Shown here piece by piece: positions 1-9,073 of a DNA stretch of 64,000 nucleotides. The translations under genes were made by a program, and so were the position numbers. The DNA lies in contig NZ_QJVB01000001.1 in the NCBI RefSeq assembly GCF_003397705.1, forward strand, positions 248,001-312,000. The letters are read 5' to 3'. Under the pieces are notes generated by a model. The model saw nothing but the letters and a program-made list of their open reading frames with translations, made no database searches and had not been told where the DNA came from. How positions within the stretch are numbered: the first letter of the stretch is position 1; each line of letters opens with the position of its first letter. This DNA is from Gardnerella swidsinskii. GTDB lineage: Bacteria; Actinomycetota; Actinomycetes; Actinomycetales; Bifidobacteriaceae.

Positions 1-376
1 CAGCAATGAACTTACTCATTGACACAGTTTCGTTATCAATAATGACGCTTTTTGGTAGCCATCCCTTTAATACTCCGGTTGCAAACCATGTAGAAGCAAT
101 TCCTGCGCATAATGCAATAGCTCGGTCAATTACATTTCCGTGCAGTGGCCACAACGCTATAAATGTAAGCATTATGATAAGGCATAATATAAGTGTTATT
201 TTTGCTGTTGCGATTGGCAATATTGCTGCAATTGCGAGAAGTACTACAACAAAAATTTGGCTTACAAACATCGCTAATGCGTTCATGCTAGGTATACGGG
301 TATGTTTTTGAACATTTACGCAAGAATTATCATTTTTCTGCATCTTGTCATTGCAGATACGTGTTTCATTGCTCAT
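1..376 (-). CDS. Membrane protein, N-terminal part only (runs off the window edge)
   Basis: This minus-strand reading frame is open from an ATG at 374-376 to the window edge, so only about 125 N-terminal residues are visible. A GGGAG ribosome binding site lies 5 bases upstream of the ATG. The first ~30 residues are polar (MSNETRICNDKMQKN...) and are followed by at least two strongly hydrophobic segments (QIFVVVLLAIAAILPIATA and ITLILCLIIMLTFIALW), as expected of an integral membrane protein. It is divergent from the GlnR-like regulator at 617. I do not recognise the family. The plus-strand frame over the same bases is its shadow. Confidence 0.6.
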   Translation of the reverse strand, partial: MSNETRICNDKMQKNDNSCVNVQKHTRIPSMNALAMFVSQIFVVVLLAIAAILPIATAKITLILCLIIMLTFIALWPLHGNVIDRAIALCAGIASTWFATGVLKGWLPKSVIIDNETVSMSKFIA

Positions 377-616
377 ACACACTCCCTAGTGCCGTAATTT
401 TATATTTATAAAGCGTAATATGTCCGTAAAACATTAACAAATTACTTTGTTTATTTACTAATGTAGCCTATAACCTGCACTGCGCTTTATTGTGTTGATA
501 TTTTTTATCTTTGGAAAATGCAAGTGTTGCGCTTATCGCTATTTTTCGCAGTATGGTTTACAATTCCTGTAAAGGCTGAATTTGCTACTACATCAATTGT
601 TTGTTGGAGGCATCAT
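377..616. other. Divergent intergenic region
   Basis: This 240-bp AT-rich region separates the divergent membrane protein and the regulator, so promoters for both should lie here. I cannot assign either -35/-10 pair with confidence. The plus-strand gene has a strong GGAGG at 606-610, seven bases before its ATG at 617, which decides that start over an upstream in-frame ATG at 518. Confidence 0.4.
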
Positions 617-1408
617 ATGACTGATATCACATTGATGACTTCGTGTGCTTCTCCCTCTTCAGTTTTACCTTCACTTACTTTGTTATCTCATAAAGTGCGT
701 TTACTTTCTTTGGATACGTCAAGTTTGGCAAAACTGCCCGCACAAACCATTCTTTTGCTTGATGCGCGTGAGGATTTAGCTCTCGCTAAATCAATGTGTT
801 CTTCTCTGCGTGTTGCAAATATTACGGTTCCTGTCATATTAGTTATAACTGAGGGTGGTTTTACTGTAGTAAATCCTTCGTGGAACATTTCTGATGTTGT
901 GCTGACTAATGCTTCTCCTGCAGAAGTAGAAGGTCGTTTGCGTTTGGCTTCTTTGCAACACGGATCTTCTGATGATTTATTTGTGCATTCGCAAGGCTCT
1001 GAAATTGATGATTCTTTCAATTCAGACAATGGAACTATGCGTTCTGGAGATCTTGTTGTAGATATGCGTAGCTACACAGTGAGTTTGCATGGTCATCCTG
1101 TTGATTTAGCTTATAAAGAGTTTGAATTGCTGAAATACTTTGTGCAGCATCCGCGCAGGGTGTTTACTCGCACTCATTTGTTGCAAGAAGTATGGGGCTA
1201 CGACTACTACGGTGGCACTCGTACTGTAGATGTCCATATTCGTAGGCTTCGCGCAAAACTTGGTGTTGAATATGAACATTTGATTGGCACAGTGCGTAAT
1301 GTTGGCTATCGCTTCGATCCTTCGGAATCAGATGAGAATAGCGAGATTTCCGAAAGCAGCATTGAAGATGATTCTGAAAATGATGCAGATAAGCAGTCTG
1401 CGCAATAA
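617..1408 (+). CDS. GlnR-type OmpR-family transcriptional regulator
   Basis: The protein (263 residues) has two parts. Residues ~1-115 resemble the atypical receiver domain of actinobacterial GlnR (SVLPSLTLLSHKVRLL, ILLLDAREDLALAKSMC, VILVITEGGF, DVVLTNASPAEVEGRLRLA). Residues ~155-250 are an OmpR winged helix (AYKEFELLKYFVQHP, RTVDVHIRRLRAKLG, VGYRF). In GlnR the aspartate in the DAR segment is structural rather than a phosphorylation site, and no partner kinase is encoded nearby here. GlnR proteins control nitrogen assimilation; that target set is inferred, since no glutamine synthetase or ammonium transporter gene is nearby. The tail (~230-263) is Glu/Asp/Ser-rich. The ATG at 617 has GGAGG upstream, and the stop overlaps the nth start by one base. 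Confidence 0.78.
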   Translation: MTDITLMTSCASPSSVLPSLTLLSHKVRLLSLDTSSLAKLPAQTILLLDAREDLALAKSMCSSLRVANITVPVILVITEGGFTVVNPSWNISDVVLTNASPAEVEGRLRLASLQHGSSDDLFVHSQGSEIDDSFNSDNGTMRSGDLVVDMRSYTVSLHGHPVDLAYKEFELLKYFVQHPRRVFTRTHLLQEVWGYDYYGGTRTVDVHIRRLRAKLGVEYEHLIGTVRNVGYRFDPSESDENSEISESSIEDDSENDADKQSAQ

Positions 1409-2082
1409 TGATTTATCAAAGTTCTAATATGCGAGAATCAAAACAAGCGAAATTAGCTCGTATTTATGCAGAGTACGATTTATTGTGCAAAGAAATACCG
1501 GAACCTAAGTGTGCATTAAATTTCAAAAATCCATTTGAGCTATTAATTGCTACTGTATTAAGCGCGCAAACTACAGATAAGCGTGTGAATATCGTGACGC
1601 CTGAACTCTTTTCTATTTTCCCCAACGCGAGTTCTTTAGCTGCTGCTCCTGTATCTCAAGTTGAGTCAATTATTTACCCTCTCGGATTTTATAGAGTAAA
1701 AGCACAGAACATTATTTCATTATCTGCATGTTTGCTTAATAATTTTTCTGGTATAGTGCCATCAAATATGGAAGCTTTAATATCGTTGCCAGGTGTTGGT
1801 CGTAAAACTGCCAATGTCGTTCTTGGCAACGCATTTGGATTACCGGGGTTTCCTGTAGATACTCACGTAATACGTGTTACAGGTCGTCTTGGTTGGCGTA
1901 AGGTTCAGAATCGTCCAAATCCTGTTGCTATTGAGCGCGAAATAACTGCTTATTTTGCTCCTAAAGAGTGGACTAATCTCTCTCATAGACTTATTTTGCA
2001 TGGCAGAAAAATTTGCACTGCTCGGAATCCAAAATGTGTTTCATGCCCTTTAAATACAACATGTCCGTCGGCAATTATTTAA
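1408..2082 (+). CDS. nth: Endonuclease III, DNA glycosylase/AP lyase
   Basis: This 224-residue protein is a HhH-GPD base-excision repair enzyme that removes oxidised pyrimidines and cleaves at abasic sites. The helix-hairpin-helix with catalytic lysine (LPGVGRKTANVVLG, ~residues 125-138) and the catalytic aspartate (PVDTHVIRVTGRLGW) are present. The [4Fe-4S] cluster ligands keep the canonical C-x6-C-x2-C-x5-C spacing at the C-terminus (CTARNPKCVSCPLNTTC). The start overlaps the stop of the GlnR-like gene (TAATG), so the two are probably translationally coupled. An internal ATG at residue 8 (MRESKQ) is an alternative start. Confidence 0.95.
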   Translation: MIYQSSNMRESKQAKLARIYAEYDLLCKEIPEPKCALNFKNPFELLIATVLSAQTTDKRVNIVTPELFSIFPNASSLAAAPVSQVESIIYPLGFYRVKAQNIISLSACLLNNFSGIVPSNMEALISLPGVGRKTANVVLGNAFGLPGFPVDTHVIRVTGRLGWRKVQNRPNPVAIEREITAYFAPKEWTNLSHRLILHGRKICTARNPKCVSCPLNTTCPSAII

Positions 2083-2112
2083 AGCGTGTTGTTCCCAATT
2101 CAGATATTGATA

Positions 2113-2118
2113 TAGACT
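2113..2118 (+). promoter_or_regulatory. -10-like TAGACT, predicted leaderless start
   Basis: TAGACT ends 7 bases before the ATG at 2126, so transcription would begin at or next to the start codon. The same hexamer and spacing occur before argS at 7221. No -35 was assigned. Confidence 0.45.
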
Positions 2119-2125
2119 GTAGGTT

Positions 2126-3700
2126 ATGTCAAGAACAGGCAAATATGCGTGTCACGCTTCCAGGTCATATCATACTCGTACTAGTGCAGACTGGATACCA
2201 TGGGTTGTGTTTGTGGTTGTGTCTGTAATAATGAGCGGCATTTTGTGGTGTGGATGGCAAATGTACCAGGGTCATTCGCCTTTTGCTGCAATAATGCATC
2301 CAGCTAGTAACTCAGTGCTAAAAGTTGGTCTACGTACTGCTCCTGAATCTCTTGATATTAGAAACGACGACAGTGACGCTTTACAGCAAGCTTTAATTGG
2401 TAATGTTTACGAAACTCTTGTTAAACGTGGCGATGATAATAGTTTGCAACCAGGTCTCGCGAAGTCATGGGATATTTCGAAAGACGGCTTAACATATCGT
2501 TTTAATTTGCGTCAAGGTGTGCATTTCTCTAACGGTAGTGAGATGACTTCAAATTCCGTATTACAATCTTTGAAACAAGGCATCACAAATAATTATCCTG
2601 GTTATAGCGCACTTACAAACATTAAAACTGTTAATAATCCGGATGATTACACTTTAGTAATTACACTTAATAATCCAGATGCTTTACTTCTACGTCGTCT
2701 TGCTGGACGTGTTGGCATTGTCTATGACACAAAATCGATGATCGACTATGCAAGTGCTGCTCTTGGCACAGGTCCTTTCACTGTAAGTGACTACAATAAA
2801 GGCAATTCTTTAGTATTACTTCGCAACGATAAATATTGGGGAACCCCTGCTTCTTGTGCAAGTATTACTTTGCAATATTTCAATAGCGATACTGCTCTAG
2901 CTGAGGCAATGGAAAAGGGCAATATTCAAATGGCAGTTCCGCTTGAAGGTAACGAAAATAAGCGTCTTGCTGCTGTTGCTAATACGCAAATGGTAGAGGG
3001 TCAGAGCACAAGAGTGCGATTTATTGCAATAAATACAACAGTTTCGTCGATTTTCTGCGATGAGCAGGCTCGTAAAGCTGCGAGATACGCTTTGAATGCG
3101 CAAACTGTACTTGCAGCTGATGGCAATGGTGGTGTTCCAGTAGGAGGACCTATTGATCCTCTTTCAACTGGTTATGAAGATTTAAATGGATTGTATCCTT
3201 ATAATCCAGGCAAAGCTGCTCCTTTGTTCCATTACTTTAGCGCAAGCTATTTAGGAACTATTAATTTTCTTGTTCCACAGGGCGAAGGTGGAGTTGGGGG
3301 CGAGCTTTCAAAACAGATTAGTTCCGTGAGCGGTTTTAAGGTCAATCTTGAAGAAGTTGATCAACAAACTATGCGTAAGCGTATTAGTGAAGGTAAGTAT
3401 GATCTTGCGCTTACTACGAGCAATCGTACTTTAGATGAAGGCATGTTTGCAGAAAGCGGTTCTCCGTTCGTTTTGCAAGACGCGCGTGCTCAACAAGCTT
3501 GGACCGATGCGGTTCATTCTAAGAATGCAAACGAATATGAGGCAAATGCTCGTGCATATGCGCGCGAAGTAAGCAATAATGCTGCAGCTCACTGGTTATA
3601 TGCTCGAAAGAGCATTATGGCTGTAAAGTCTAATGTAAGCGGCTATACGAAAAATATGACGGATCAGCTTCTGCCATTGCAGAGCATAGTGGTGAAATAG
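2126..3700 (+). CDS. Family 5 (peptide-type) ABC transporter substrate-binding protein
   Basis: The 524-residue product is an SBP_bac_5 extracellular solute-binding protein, the class that captures oligopeptides for ABC importers. The family signature appears just after the N-terminus: LKVGLRTAPESLDIRN, IGNVYETLVKRGDDNSLQPGLAKSWDISKDGLTYRFNLRQGVHFSNG. A hydrophobic segment at ~24-44 (IPWVVFVVVSVIMSGILWCGW) could act as an uncleaved signal anchor or signal peptide; I see no convincing lipobox. No permease or ATPase gene adjoins it, so it would have to work with a transporter encoded elsewhere. The substrate is unknown. The ATG at 2126 fits the leaderless pattern; no good ribosome binding site is present. 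Confidence 0.85.
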   Translation: MSRTGKYACHASRSYHTRTSADWIPWVVFVVVSVIMSGILWCGWQMYQGHSPFAAIMHPASNSVLKVGLRTAPESLDIRNDDSDALQQALIGNVYETLVKRGDDNSLQPGLAKSWDISKDGLTYRFNLRQGVHFSNGSEMTSNSVLQSLKQGITNNYPGYSALTNIKTVNNPDDYTLVITLNNPDALLLRRLAGRVGIVYDTKSMIDYASAALGTGPFTVSDYNKGNSLVLLRNDKYWGTPASCASITLQYFNSDTALAEAMEKGNIQMAVPLEGNENKRLAAVANTQMVEGQSTRVRFIAINTTVSSIFCDEQARKAARYALNAQTVLAADGNGGVPVGGPIDPLSTGYEDLNGLYPYNPGKAAPLFHYFSASYLGTINFLVPQGEGGVGGELSKQISSVSGFKVNLEEVDQQTMRKRISEGKYDLALTTSNRTLDEGMFAESGSPFVLQDARAQQAWTDAVHSKNANEYEANARAYAREVSNNAAAHWLYARKSIMAVKSNVSGYTKNMTDQLLPLQSIVVK

Positions 3701-3735
3701 AAAAGCGTAAGATTTGCGTTGTCGCGCTGAGTTTC

Positions 3736-3741
3736 TAATAT
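3736..3741 (+). promoter_or_regulatory. -10-like TAATAT, predicted leaderless valS start
   Basis: TAATAT ends 7 bases before the valS ATG at 3749, and no Shine-Dalgarno sequence separates them. This matches the pattern seen at argS and murB. Confidence 0.5.
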
Positions 3742-3748
3742 TCAGTTC

Positions 3749-6526
3749 ATGAGTGAACAGGATAATAACGCAGTAAAACACGCACATTTAACACCATTGC
3801 CTAACAAGGTTGGTGTTGATGGTCTTGAAGACAAGTGGCGTAGTAATTGGGACGAAGCTAAGACTTACGCATTCCATAATTCTCGCGACCGTAAGGCCGT
3901 ATATTCTATCGATACTCCACCTCCAACCGTTAGTGGTCACTTGCACGTAGGTCACGTATTCTCTTACACGCATACGGATGTCATTGCGCGATATAAGCGC
4001 ATGCAAGGCTTTGACGTGTTCTACCCAATGGGTTGGGACGATAACGGCTTGCCAACAGAGCGCCGAGTACAAAATTATTACGGCGTTAGAGTGGATACTT
4101 CGTTGAAGTATGACCCTGATTTTAAGCCGCCTTTTGAAGGTACTGAAGGTAAGAAGATTGAGGCAAAAGATCAGGTTCCTGTAAGCCGACAGAACTTTAT
4201 TGAACTTTGCGAACGCTTAACTTCTCAGGACGAGAAGCTTTTTGAAGCTTTGTGGCGTAGGCTTGGTCTTTCTGTGGACTGGTCGCAAACTTACCACACT
4301 ATTGGTGAGCAGCCTCGCCGAGTTGCACAAAAAGCATTCTTGCGCAATCTTGCTCGCGGAGAAGCGTATCAGAAAGATGCTCCAGGTTTGTGGGATGTTA
4401 CATTCCAGACTGCTGTTGCTCAGGCTGAGCTTGAATCGCGCGAATATCCTGGTTTCTACCATAAGATTGCGTTCCGTTTTGAAGATGGTACGCCAATTTA
4501 TATTGAAACTACGCGCCCAGAATTGCTTGCTGCATGCACCTCTTTGATTGCAAATCCAGAAGATGAGCGTTATAAGAAGTACTTTGGTCAGGAAGTTTAT
4601 TCTCCACTGTTTAAGGTGAAAGTTCCAATTTTGGCGCATTCTGCTGCTCAAATGGACAAGGGTGCAGGCATTGCAATGTGCTGCACTTTCGGTGATGTAA
4701 CCGACGTTGAGTGGTGGCGTGACTTGAATCTTCCAACTCGACCAATCATTCAGCGCAACGGCCGCATTGTAATGACCACTCCTGATTGGATTACGGACGA
4801 GTCCGGCCGCGAAATGTTCGAGAAAATTGCTGGTAAAACCACTTTCTCTGCTCGTAAGGAAATTGTTGAAGCTTTGCAAGCAGCTGGAGATATGGAAGGC
4901 GAACCAAAGCCAACAAAGCGTATGACGAACTTCTACGAAAAGGGTGATAAGCCTTTGGAAATCGTCACTTCTCGTCAGTGGTACTTAAAGAACGGTGGCA
5001 CGGACGAAAAGTTGAATGCTGAGCTTATTGAGCGCGGCAAGGAGCTTAATTTCCACCCAGACTTTATGCGCGTGCGCTACGAGAATTGGGTTCATGGATT
5101 GAATGGTGACTGGCTTATTTCTCGCCAGCGCTTCTTCGGCGTGCCATTCCCACTTTGGTATCCAGTAAACGAAAATGGGGAAGTGGATTACGAGCATCCT
5201 TTGACTCCTAGCGAAGACCGTTTGCCAATCGACCCAACTATCGATGTTCCAGAAGGATTCGACGAATCTCAGCGCGACCAGCCAAACGGCTTTACTGCTG
5301 AGCAAGACATTATGGACACTTGGGCAACATCTTCCTTAACTCCGCAAATTGTGACCCGTTGGGAAGAGCCAGGTGAGGAAAATCAAGCTTTGTTTAAGGC
5401 TACTTTCCCAATGGATTTGCGTCCACAAGGTCAAGATATTATTCGTACTTGGCTGTTTAGTACGGTTGATCGTGCGCATCTTGAAAATGGCTGCTTGCCT
5501 TGGAAGCATGCTGCGCTTTCTGGTTGGATTCTTGATCCTGACCATAAGAAGATGTCTAAATCTAAGGGCAATGTGGTTGTGCCAAATAAACCAATCGAAG
5601 AGTTTGGCGCGGATGCTGTGCGCTACTGGGCAACTTCTGCAAAACTTGGCTTGGATGCAACTTACGACGAAGGTCAAATGAAGATTGGTCGACGTTTAGC
5701 GATTAAGCTTTTGAATGCTACGAAGTTTGCGCTCGCAATTGGTCGCGAAGATGATGAGCATCAGGTTCTTGAGTCTGCCAGCGCGGATTGGGATTTTGCA
5801 GATGTTACGGAAGTTTTGGATCGCTCTGTTATGGCAAAGCTTGCATCCGTTATTCGTACTGCGACTGATGCGCTTGAATCTTACGAGCATTCTAAGGCTT
5901 TGGAAGCAATCGAAACATTCTTCTGGGAGTTCTGTGACGATTACATTGAGCTTGCAAAGAATCGTGCTTACGGTACTGCAGAATCCACTGGACGCACTCC
6001 AAGTGAAGCTGCTGTGAAGTCTGCTCGCACAACTCTTGGTCTTGCACTCGACGCTTTGGCTCGCTTGCTTGCTCCTTACTTGCCTTACGCTACTGAAGAA
6101 GTGTGGAGCTGGATGCATGACGGCGAAGGATCCGTGCATCGTGCTAGCTGGCCATGCGCTAAGGCGTATGAGGCTGCTGCAAACGGAGTTTCTGCAGACA
6201 CTTTGGCTTACGCGGGTGAAGCTTTGGCTGCTTTGCGCAAGATTAAGTCTGAAGCAAAAGTTTCTATGAAGACTCCTATTTTGCAAGTAACTTTGAACGT
6301 TGCAGAAAACGCTTACAAGGCTGTTGAGGAGACTTTGGATGACGTTGCTGAAGCTGGTCGCGTTACTGGAGAAGTAAAGCTTAACGCTGTTAAGGCTGCA
6401 GTTGCTGGAGATTCTTCTGCTTCTGAATCTGAATCTGCTTCTGATTCTGCAGAATCTGATGCAGCTAACGTAAACGTTTCAGTTGCTCAAAGCGAACTCG
6501 GCGAAGCTCCTGCAAAAAAGAAGTAG
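3749..6526 (+). CDS. valS: Valyl-tRNA synthetase
   Basis: This class I aminoacyl-tRNA synthetase (925 residues) charges tRNA-Val. The HIGH-type motif is HLHVGH (residues 64-69) after the PPPTVSG loop, and the second signature is KMSKSKGN at ~601-608. Between them lie the CP1 editing domain (ETTRPELLAACTSLIANPED) and the catalytic core (DTWATSSLTPQI, FPMDLRPQGQDIIRTWLF). The anticodon-binding domain spans ~700-840. The final ~40 residues form a Ser/Ala/Glu-rich low-complexity tail (SSASESESASDSAESD) ending in PAKKK, in place of the long C-terminal coiled coil usual in bacterial ValRS. A terminator follows at 6561. Confidence 0.97.
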   Translation: MSEQDNNAVKHAHLTPLPNKVGVDGLEDKWRSNWDEAKTYAFHNSRDRKAVYSIDTPPPTVSGHLHVGHVFSYTHTDVIARYKRMQGFDVFYPMGWDDNGLPTERRVQNYYGVRVDTSLKYDPDFKPPFEGTEGKKIEAKDQVPVSRQNFIELCERLTSQDEKLFEALWRRLGLSVDWSQTYHTIGEQPRRVAQKAFLRNLARGEAYQKDAPGLWDVTFQTAVAQAELESREYPGFYHKIAFRFEDGTPIYIETTRPELLAACTSLIANPEDERYKKYFGQEVYSPLFKVKVPILAHSAAQMDKGAGIAMCCTFGDVTDVEWWRDLNLPTRPIIQRNGRIVMTTPDWITDESGREMFEKIAGKTTFSARKEIVEALQAAGDMEGEPKPTKRMTNFYEKGDKPLEIVTSRQWYLKNGGTDEKLNAELIERGKELNFHPDFMRVRYENWVHGLNGDWLISRQRFFGVPFPLWYPVNENGEVDYEHPLTPSEDRLPIDPTIDVPEGFDESQRDQPNGFTAEQDIMDTWATSSLTPQIVTRWEEPGEENQALFKATFPMDLRPQGQDIIRTWLFSTVDRAHLENGCLPWKHAALSGWILDPDHKKMSKSKGNVVVPNKPIEEFGADAVRYWATSAKLGLDATYDEGQMKIGRRLAIKLLNATKFALAIGREDDEHQVLESASADWDFADVTEVLDRSVMAKLASVIRTATDALESYEHSKALEAIETFFWEFCDDYIELAKNRAYGTAESTGRTPSEAAVKSARTTLGLALDALARLLAPYLPYATEEVWSWMHDGEGSVHRASWPCAKAYEAAANGVSADTLAYAGEALAALRKIKSEAKVSMKTPILQVTLNVAENAYKAVEETLDDVAEAGRVTGEVKLNAVKAAVAGDSSASESESASDSAESDAANVNVSVAQSELGEAPAKKK

Positions 6527-6560
6527 TTGCAAGTAACCGAAAATAATTAATCGCAAAACA

Positions 6561-6599
6561 AAAGCGCTGGAAGTCAATCTTCGACTCCAGCGCTTTTTG
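6561..6599 (+). terminator. Rho-independent terminator after valS
   Basis: GCGCTGGA pairs with TCCAGCGC (with an extra GTC/GAC inside) and is followed by TTTTT. With the A run upstream it may also terminate transcripts coming from the toxin-antitoxin genes on the opposite strand. Confidence 0.85.
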
Positions 6600-6621
6600 T
6601 GTATTTAAAAACTAAGCATAA

Positions 6622-6888
6622 TCACTTATTATAAATCCTGCTGCGATGGTCAATATCCACAACAAAAACGGTCAGTACATTATTTTCAATTGCACAAATT
6701 ATTCTGTAATCCCTTACTCTATATCTCCAAAATCCCGAATAGTTGCCAGTTAGTGCCTTGCCTCTGATTCGAGGATTGTCGAGATTGCTAATTTCGCGAA
6801 GCTCCTTAACGATTTGCTTAGCAATCGTTTTGTCAATTTTCCCTAGCTGTTTTTCAGCTCTTTTAGATAAATTAATCTTCCAAATCAA
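6622..6888 (-). CDS. RelE/ParE-family toxin
   Basis: This 88-residue basic protein has the compact RelE/ParE fold signature: MIWKINLSKRAEKQLGKID, the central KALTGNYSGFWRYRVRDYRIICAI and the C-terminal VFVVDIDHRSRIYNK. In this family RelE-type members cut mRNA in the ribosomal A site and ParE-type members poison gyrase. The conserved Arg/Tyr residues (WRYRVRDYR, HRSRIY) favour a RelE/YoeB-like nuclease, but the sequence alone does not prove it. The gene is downstream of, and overlaps by 17 bases, the antitoxin at 6872-7108, so the two are cotranscribed on the minus strand. The pair sits between valS and argS. Confidence 0.88.
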   Translation of the reverse strand: MIWKINLSKRAEKQLGKIDKTIAKQIVKELREISNLDNPRIRGKALTGNYSGFWRYRVRDYRIICAIENNVLTVFVVDIDHRSRIYNK

Positions 6889-7108
6889 GGCGCTTCACCA
6901 CGTCGTCGAGTGGGGATGTTTCTAATTCTCCACGTTTGTATGCTTCAATATCTGCCATTAGACCATATTCATGTTCAAGTTCATCAATTTGAGCTTCTAG
7001 TGCTTGATTCATGTAAAATGAACGGGTGCGGTGAGTGGTTTTAGCGAGCCGATCATAACGATCTAAAACGTTAGAGGGTACTCTTAATCCTGTAATTGTT
7101 GCGACCAT
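6872..7108 (-). CDS. Ribbon-helix-helix antitoxin (RelB/CopG-like)
   Basis: This 78-residue protein begins MVATITGLRVPSNVLDRYDRLAK and continues with TTHRTRSFYMNQALEAQIDELE, the beta-strand then two-helix layout of a ribbon-helix-helix DNA-binding domain. The C-terminal half is acidic (ELETSPLDDVVKRLDLED), as expected for the toxin-neutralising segment. The ATG at 7106-7108 has GGAG eight bases upstream. It precedes and overlaps the RelE-like toxin gene. A longer in-frame opening to 7648 runs through argS on the other strand and is not coding. Autorepression through the repeats at 7122-7139 is inferred. Confidence 0.87.
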   Translation of the reverse strand: MVATITGLRVPSNVLDRYDRLAKTTHRTRSFYMNQALEAQIDELEHEYGLMADIEAYKRGELETSPLDDVVKRLDLED

Positions 7109-7121
7109 TTTTAATCTCCAA

Positions 7122-7139
7122 TGTAAAACATGTAAAACA
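7122..7139. promoter_or_regulatory. Tandem 9-bp repeats, candidate antitoxin operator
   Basis: TGTAAAACA occurs twice back to back just upstream of the antitoxin start. Ribbon-helix-helix antitoxins commonly repress their own operon through short repeats in this position. No binding evidence is available. Confidence 0.4.
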
Positions 7140-7207
7140 TATATTACCTTACACTCAGAATAATGCAATCCAATGAGTTGTAATCGCGAAGCATCGCGCG
7201 GTAACGC

Positions 7208-7213
7208 TAGACT
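7208..7213 (+). promoter_or_regulatory. -10-like TAGACT, predicted leaderless argS start
   Basis: TAGACT ends 7 bases before the argS ATG at 7221 with no ribosome binding site between, implying initiation at or near the A of the start codon. Confidence 0.5.
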
Positions 7214-7220
7214 GTAAACC

Positions 7221-9017
7221 ATGAATCCAGAAAGCTTAAGTGAATTAATTGAAAAAATTGCTAAAGATTTAGTAGCAAGTGGTAAAGCTGGCAATCTAAC
7301 AGAAGATTTGATTCCTGCTGCCGAAAAACTTGCAGTTATGCGACCAAAAGATCGTGCACACGGCGATTGGGCTACGAACGTTGCTATGCAACTCGCTAAA
7401 AAAGCTGGTATGAAGCCTCGCGATTTAGCAGAACTTTTTGCTGAGCGTTTGCAAGAAGCGGAAGGTATTGCGCGCGTAGAAGTGGCAGGTCCTGGTTTTA
7501 TTAACATAACGCTTGATTCTGCTTCTGCGGCGGCGGTCGTAGACGAAGTCTTAAAGCAGGGTGCGGCTTTTGGCAAGAATACGCATTTGAGCGGCAAAAC
7601 TTTGAATCTTGAGTTTGTGTCCGCAAACCCAACTGGTCCAATCCACATTGGTGGAACTCGCTGGGCTGCAGTTGGCGATTCTATGGCTCGAGTTTTGGAA
7701 GCGAACGGCGCAAAAGTTGTGCGCGAATACTACTTCAACGATCACGGTGAGCAAATCAACCGTTTTGCAAAGTCTTTAGTTGCTGCAGCTCATGGCGAAG
7801 AAACGCCTGCAGACGGCTACAAAGGCGCGTATATTAACGAAATTGCGGACTCTGTTATAAAAGAAGCGAATGCGGACGGCGTTGATGTTCTTTCATTGCC
7901 GCGAATTGATCTTGGAAAAGACGAGGAAGGATTGCCGCTTGGCGAAGGCGATTCCGAGCAGCGCGAAGAGTTCCGCAAGCGCGCAGTTCCAATGATGTTT
8001 GCGGAAATTCGCAAGTCGATGCACGATTTTCGTGTGAAATTCGACGTGTGGTTTCATGAAAACAGCTTGTACGAGGATGGAGAAGTTGAGCGCGCTATTG
8101 CGGAATTGCGTTCTCGTGGAGATATTTTCGAAAAAGACGGCGCAACTTGGTTTGAGTCCACTAAGCATGGTGACGATAAAGACCGTGTGATTATTAAGTC
8201 CGACGGCAATTACGCCTACTTTGCCGCAGATATTGCGTACTATCGCAACAAGCGTCACCGCGAGCAGAATCCTGCAGACGTAGCAATCTACATGCTCGGC
8301 GCGGATCATCACGGATATATTGGCCGAATGATGGCAATGTGCGCGGCTTTTGGCGACAAGCCGGGCGAAAACATGCAGATTCTTATTGGTCAGCTTGTAA
8401 ACGTTATGAAAGATGGTAAGCCTGTACGTATGAGTAAGCGTGCTGGAAACGTTATTACGATCGACGATTTAGTTGATGCAATTGGTGTTGACGCTTCGCG
8501 CTACTCGCTTGCTCGCACCGACTACAACACAAGTGTTGATATTGATTTGGATTTGCTCGCTTCTCACAGCAACGATAATCCTGTGTATTACGTGCAATAC
8601 GCTCACGCACGCAGCTGCAATGTGGCTCGCAATGCGGCTGACGCTGGAATTACGCAAGATGGCGCTGATTTAAGCTTGCTTAATACCGAGGCTGACGGCG
8701 AAGTGTTGGCTGCTTTGGCTCAATGGCCTGCTGCTTTGGCTCAAGCTGGCGATTTGCGCGCTCCTCACAGAGTTGCGCATTATCTTGAGGATTTGGCAGC
8801 AAGTTACCACAAGTGGTACAACCTTGAGCGTGTTGTACCAATGGAGTTAACTGACCCTGAAAATCGTTTGCCAGAAGCCGAGCGTGAAGCTCAGCGCATT
8901 GCAAAGTGCCCAGAGCCAGCTCGTGCTGCAGCTCGCTTAAAGCTTAACGCTGCTGTGCGCACAGTTATTGCAACTGGTCTTGATTTGCTTGGAGTTTCTG
9001 CTCCAGAAAAGATGTGA
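7221..9017 (+). CDS. argS: Arginyl-tRNA synthetase
   Basis: This 598-residue class I synthetase charges tRNA-Arg. It opens with the Arg_tRNA_synt_N (Add-1) domain (GDWATNVAMQLAKKAG). The HIGH-type motif follows in SANPTGPIHIGGTRWAAVGD (~residues 134-152). The KMSKS equivalent is RMSKRAGN (~403-410). The DALR anticodon-binding domain (YVQYAHARSCNVARNA, then LYHKWYN-like ASYHKWYNLERV) and the typical C-terminal end (LGVSAPEKM) complete a full-length protein. It is divergent from the toxin-antitoxin pair. A terminator follows at 9074. Confidence 0.97.
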   Translation: MNPESLSELIEKIAKDLVASGKAGNLTEDLIPAAEKLAVMRPKDRAHGDWATNVAMQLAKKAGMKPRDLAELFAERLQEAEGIARVEVAGPGFINITLDSASAAAVVDEVLKQGAAFGKNTHLSGKTLNLEFVSANPTGPIHIGGTRWAAVGDSMARVLEANGAKVVREYYFNDHGEQINRFAKSLVAAAHGEETPADGYKGAYINEIADSVIKEANADGVDVLSLPRIDLGKDEEGLPLGEGDSEQREEFRKRAVPMMFAEIRKSMHDFRVKFDVWFHENSLYEDGEVERAIAELRSRGDIFEKDGATWFESTKHGDDKDRVIIKSDGNYAYFAADIAYYRNKRHREQNPADVAIYMLGADHHGYIGRMMAMCAAFGDKPGENMQILIGQLVNVMKDGKPVRMSKRAGNVITIDDLVDAIGVDASRYSLARTDYNTSVDIDLDLLASHSNDNPVYYVQYAHARSCNVARNAADAGITQDGADLSLLNTEADGEVLAALAQWPAALAQAGDLRAPHRVAHYLEDLAASYHKWYNLERVVPMELTDPENRLPEAEREAQRIAKCPEPARAAARLKLNAAVRTVIATGLDLLGVSAPEKM

Positions 9018-9073
9018 TTTTGCTTATTTTATATAAGATTTAGAGCAAAGCTATAGAGCATTTTTGATTACAT

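Noticed and set aside
4217-4879. Minus-strand frame within valS (220 codons)
   Set aside because: It is antisense to the ValRS editing domain and has no ribosome binding site or protein-like domain.
7109-7648. N-terminal extension of the antitoxin frame
   Set aside because: It would run antisense through argS; the ATG at 7106-7108 has a good ribosome binding site and gives a normal antitoxin length.
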